From NCBI GenBank assembly GCA_907163375.1, contig CAJQUW010013656.1, positions 62,001 to 126,000 on the forward strand: a stretch of 64,000 nt of DNA, written 5' to 3'. The notes beneath the pieces were generated by a model. The model saw nothing but the letters and a program-made list of their open reading frames with translations. It was not told the origin of the DNA and ran no database searches. Numbering within the stretch: the stretch's first letter is position 1; each line of letters opens with the position of its first letter. A program made the position numbers and the translations under genes. The stretch is from Prostheceraeus crozeri (Eukaryota > Platyhelminthes > Polycladida > Euryleptidae). Below, in pieces: positions 62,925-64,000 of this stretch.

Positions 62925-64000
62925 ATGGCTTCACGTTCACGATTGTCAGCTGCATCCATAGCGTCGATGCTGGAGAATTCTGACGATGACGAGAGAAACG
63001 CAGATTCTGACCATGCCAGTGAAACAGAGAGTGATGAATGTGAATTCGGCGAAGAAGAAGGAGACATAATTGATCAATCTTATCTGGACAGTGATAACAA
63101 TTCGGATTCTGAAACAGATGATAATGATACTGAAGATTTGATTCGTGGCAAAAATAATTTTGAGTTCAGACGGCATAACATCTTCGTGTGTCTCCCGTGT
63201 AACTTACGCTGTGAAGGGTTGTGAAGATGAAACCGACTTTTTTCATTACATTATGGACGAGACCATGCTGCGTTTCATTCTCAATTGTACCAACAAATGA
63301 ATTCCAGATGATACCAAAGAAATTTCGCTCGAGGAACTTGAAGGCTATATTTCTGGATGCCTTCTTCTCGGACTTACAAAGAAAAGGTGAAGAACGACGA
63401 ACTGATGCGACCTCCTGTGACAAGTTTTACAAAATGCGATTTGTTTTCGACCGTTTCCGATCAAAGATAAGAACAGCTTTCGAACCATACTCTCATTTTT
63501 GTGTCGATGAAGAACTATATTCGTTTCGAGGAAAGTGTAGTTTCAGGCAATATCTTCCAAGTAAGCCTGCTAAATACGGAATAAAGTATTTCTGTATCAA
63601 CGACGTCAAAACTTCTTATCTGCTGGATGTCACACCTTATCTTGGAAAGAAAAGTCATTCGTCAAATAGATCGAAAAATGTTGGAGAAGAAGTTGTACTT
63701 GATCTTGCAAAACCATAAACCGATAACTTTTTCTCATCTGTTTCGCTGAATGAGAATCTGTGGAAGAATGGAATGACACATATTGGAACATTGCGAAAAA
63801 ATAAAGGGGAGATTCCACCAACGTTCTTACCACAGAGGCAAAAAACAAAATTTTCATCCATGTTTGCGTTTCACAATCAAATGACAATTGTTTCTTACGT
63901 CCCCAATCAGTCAAAAGCAGTTATTCTCATTTCATCGGAACATCACAGCGAGTCGGTTGAAAGAGATGATGCAAAGAAACCGAGTATCATCATTGCGTAC
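62925..64000 (+). pseudogene. piggyBac transposase (partial, decayed)
   Basis: The acidic N-terminus (residues 17-75, Asp/Glu/Ser-rich) begins at ATG 62925. The catalytic domain is recognised by FYKMRFVFDRFRSKIRTAFE, CVDEELYSFRGKCSFRQYLP (first catalytic Asp; about 63505-63560), KPAKYGIKYF and TDNFFSSVSL (second Asp, about 63719). It continues with NQMTIVSYVPNQSKAVILIS to the window edge. A stretch between the N-terminus and 63300 appears deleted (LESFWS-type region missing), there is a frameshift near 63224, and a stop at about 63716. Confidence 0.85.

Larger units (their letters stand above)
60895..64000 (+). mobile_element. piggyBac element (right end outside window), carrying a mariner insertion
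   Basis: Left end: TTAA at 60891-60894, then CCTTCCCCCGACGAAGAGGGG. A 30-bp internal inverted repeat (about 60902-60932 and 61090-61120, CCGACGAAG-GGGGTAA..ACCCCAG) is like the terminal plus internal repeats of piggyBac. The transposase follows from 62925. A mariner-like element (61326-62676) lies in its leader. The right end is beyond the window. Confidence 0.75.

Overview
The window is eukaryotic, most likely a non-vertebrate animal genome. It contains spliceosomal introns of about 60 bp with GT/AG borders, 7SL- and tRNA-like Pol III sequences, and Polinton, Ty3/Gypsy, R2/R4-type LINE, Penelope-like, Crypton, Tc1/mariner, piggyBac and THAP-type elements. There is no bacterial operon structure, rRNA or CRISPR. 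I cannot name the phylum. Almost everything recognisable is a transposon; host coding sequence is limited to two candidate exons and a few unassigned open frames.

Region 1 (1-22226) is a nest of virus-like fossils. A very AT-rich Polinton/Maverick (copy A, 1-14344, left end outside the window) carries a penton-like minor capsid protein, packaging ATPase, protein-primed family B DNA polymerase, fibre-like coiled-coil protein, double-jelly-roll major capsid protein, small capsid-associated proteins, a phospholipase A2 domain, integrase and adenain-like protease. Its right terminus sits inside the packaging-ATPase gene of a second, inverted Polinton (copy B, 14345-22226), and copy B is interrupted by a Ty3/Gypsy-type LTR element (15652-20669) with 177-bp LTRs and a 5-bp target duplication. 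GC-rich palindromic mini-repeats are scattered through the AT-rich Polinton, some inside reading frames; at one position copy B lacks the array.

Region 2 (22227-42330) is old accessory DNA: a small host duplication, a 3.8-kb TIR element with an intron-bearing gene (26059-29884), a zinc-finger plus GIY-YIG retroelement relic, LINE relics of two or three kinds, a Tc1 fragment, an 835-bp foldback element, and two minus-strand exon candidates (37450 and 24146) that may be one host gene with a roughly 13-kb transposon-filled intron.

Region 3 (43300-49260) has a Penelope-like relic followed by two different Crypton-like tyrosine recombinase genes in tandem, each preceded by a near-perfect palindrome.

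Region 4 (49700-59150) has a THAP-domain TIR element next to another inverted-repeat element that is interrupted by a LINE (52588-57705, minus strand) with a 44-bp target duplication. The LINE has a C-terminal restriction-like endonuclease, a recent 1255-bp internal tandem duplication and, most strikingly, a 5' leader made of one tRNA-like and two 7SL-RNA-like segments.

Region 5 (59600-64000) is a three-level nest: a Tc1-type transposase fragment broken by a piggyBac element at TTAA, whose leader holds a complete-ended 1351-bp mariner-like element.
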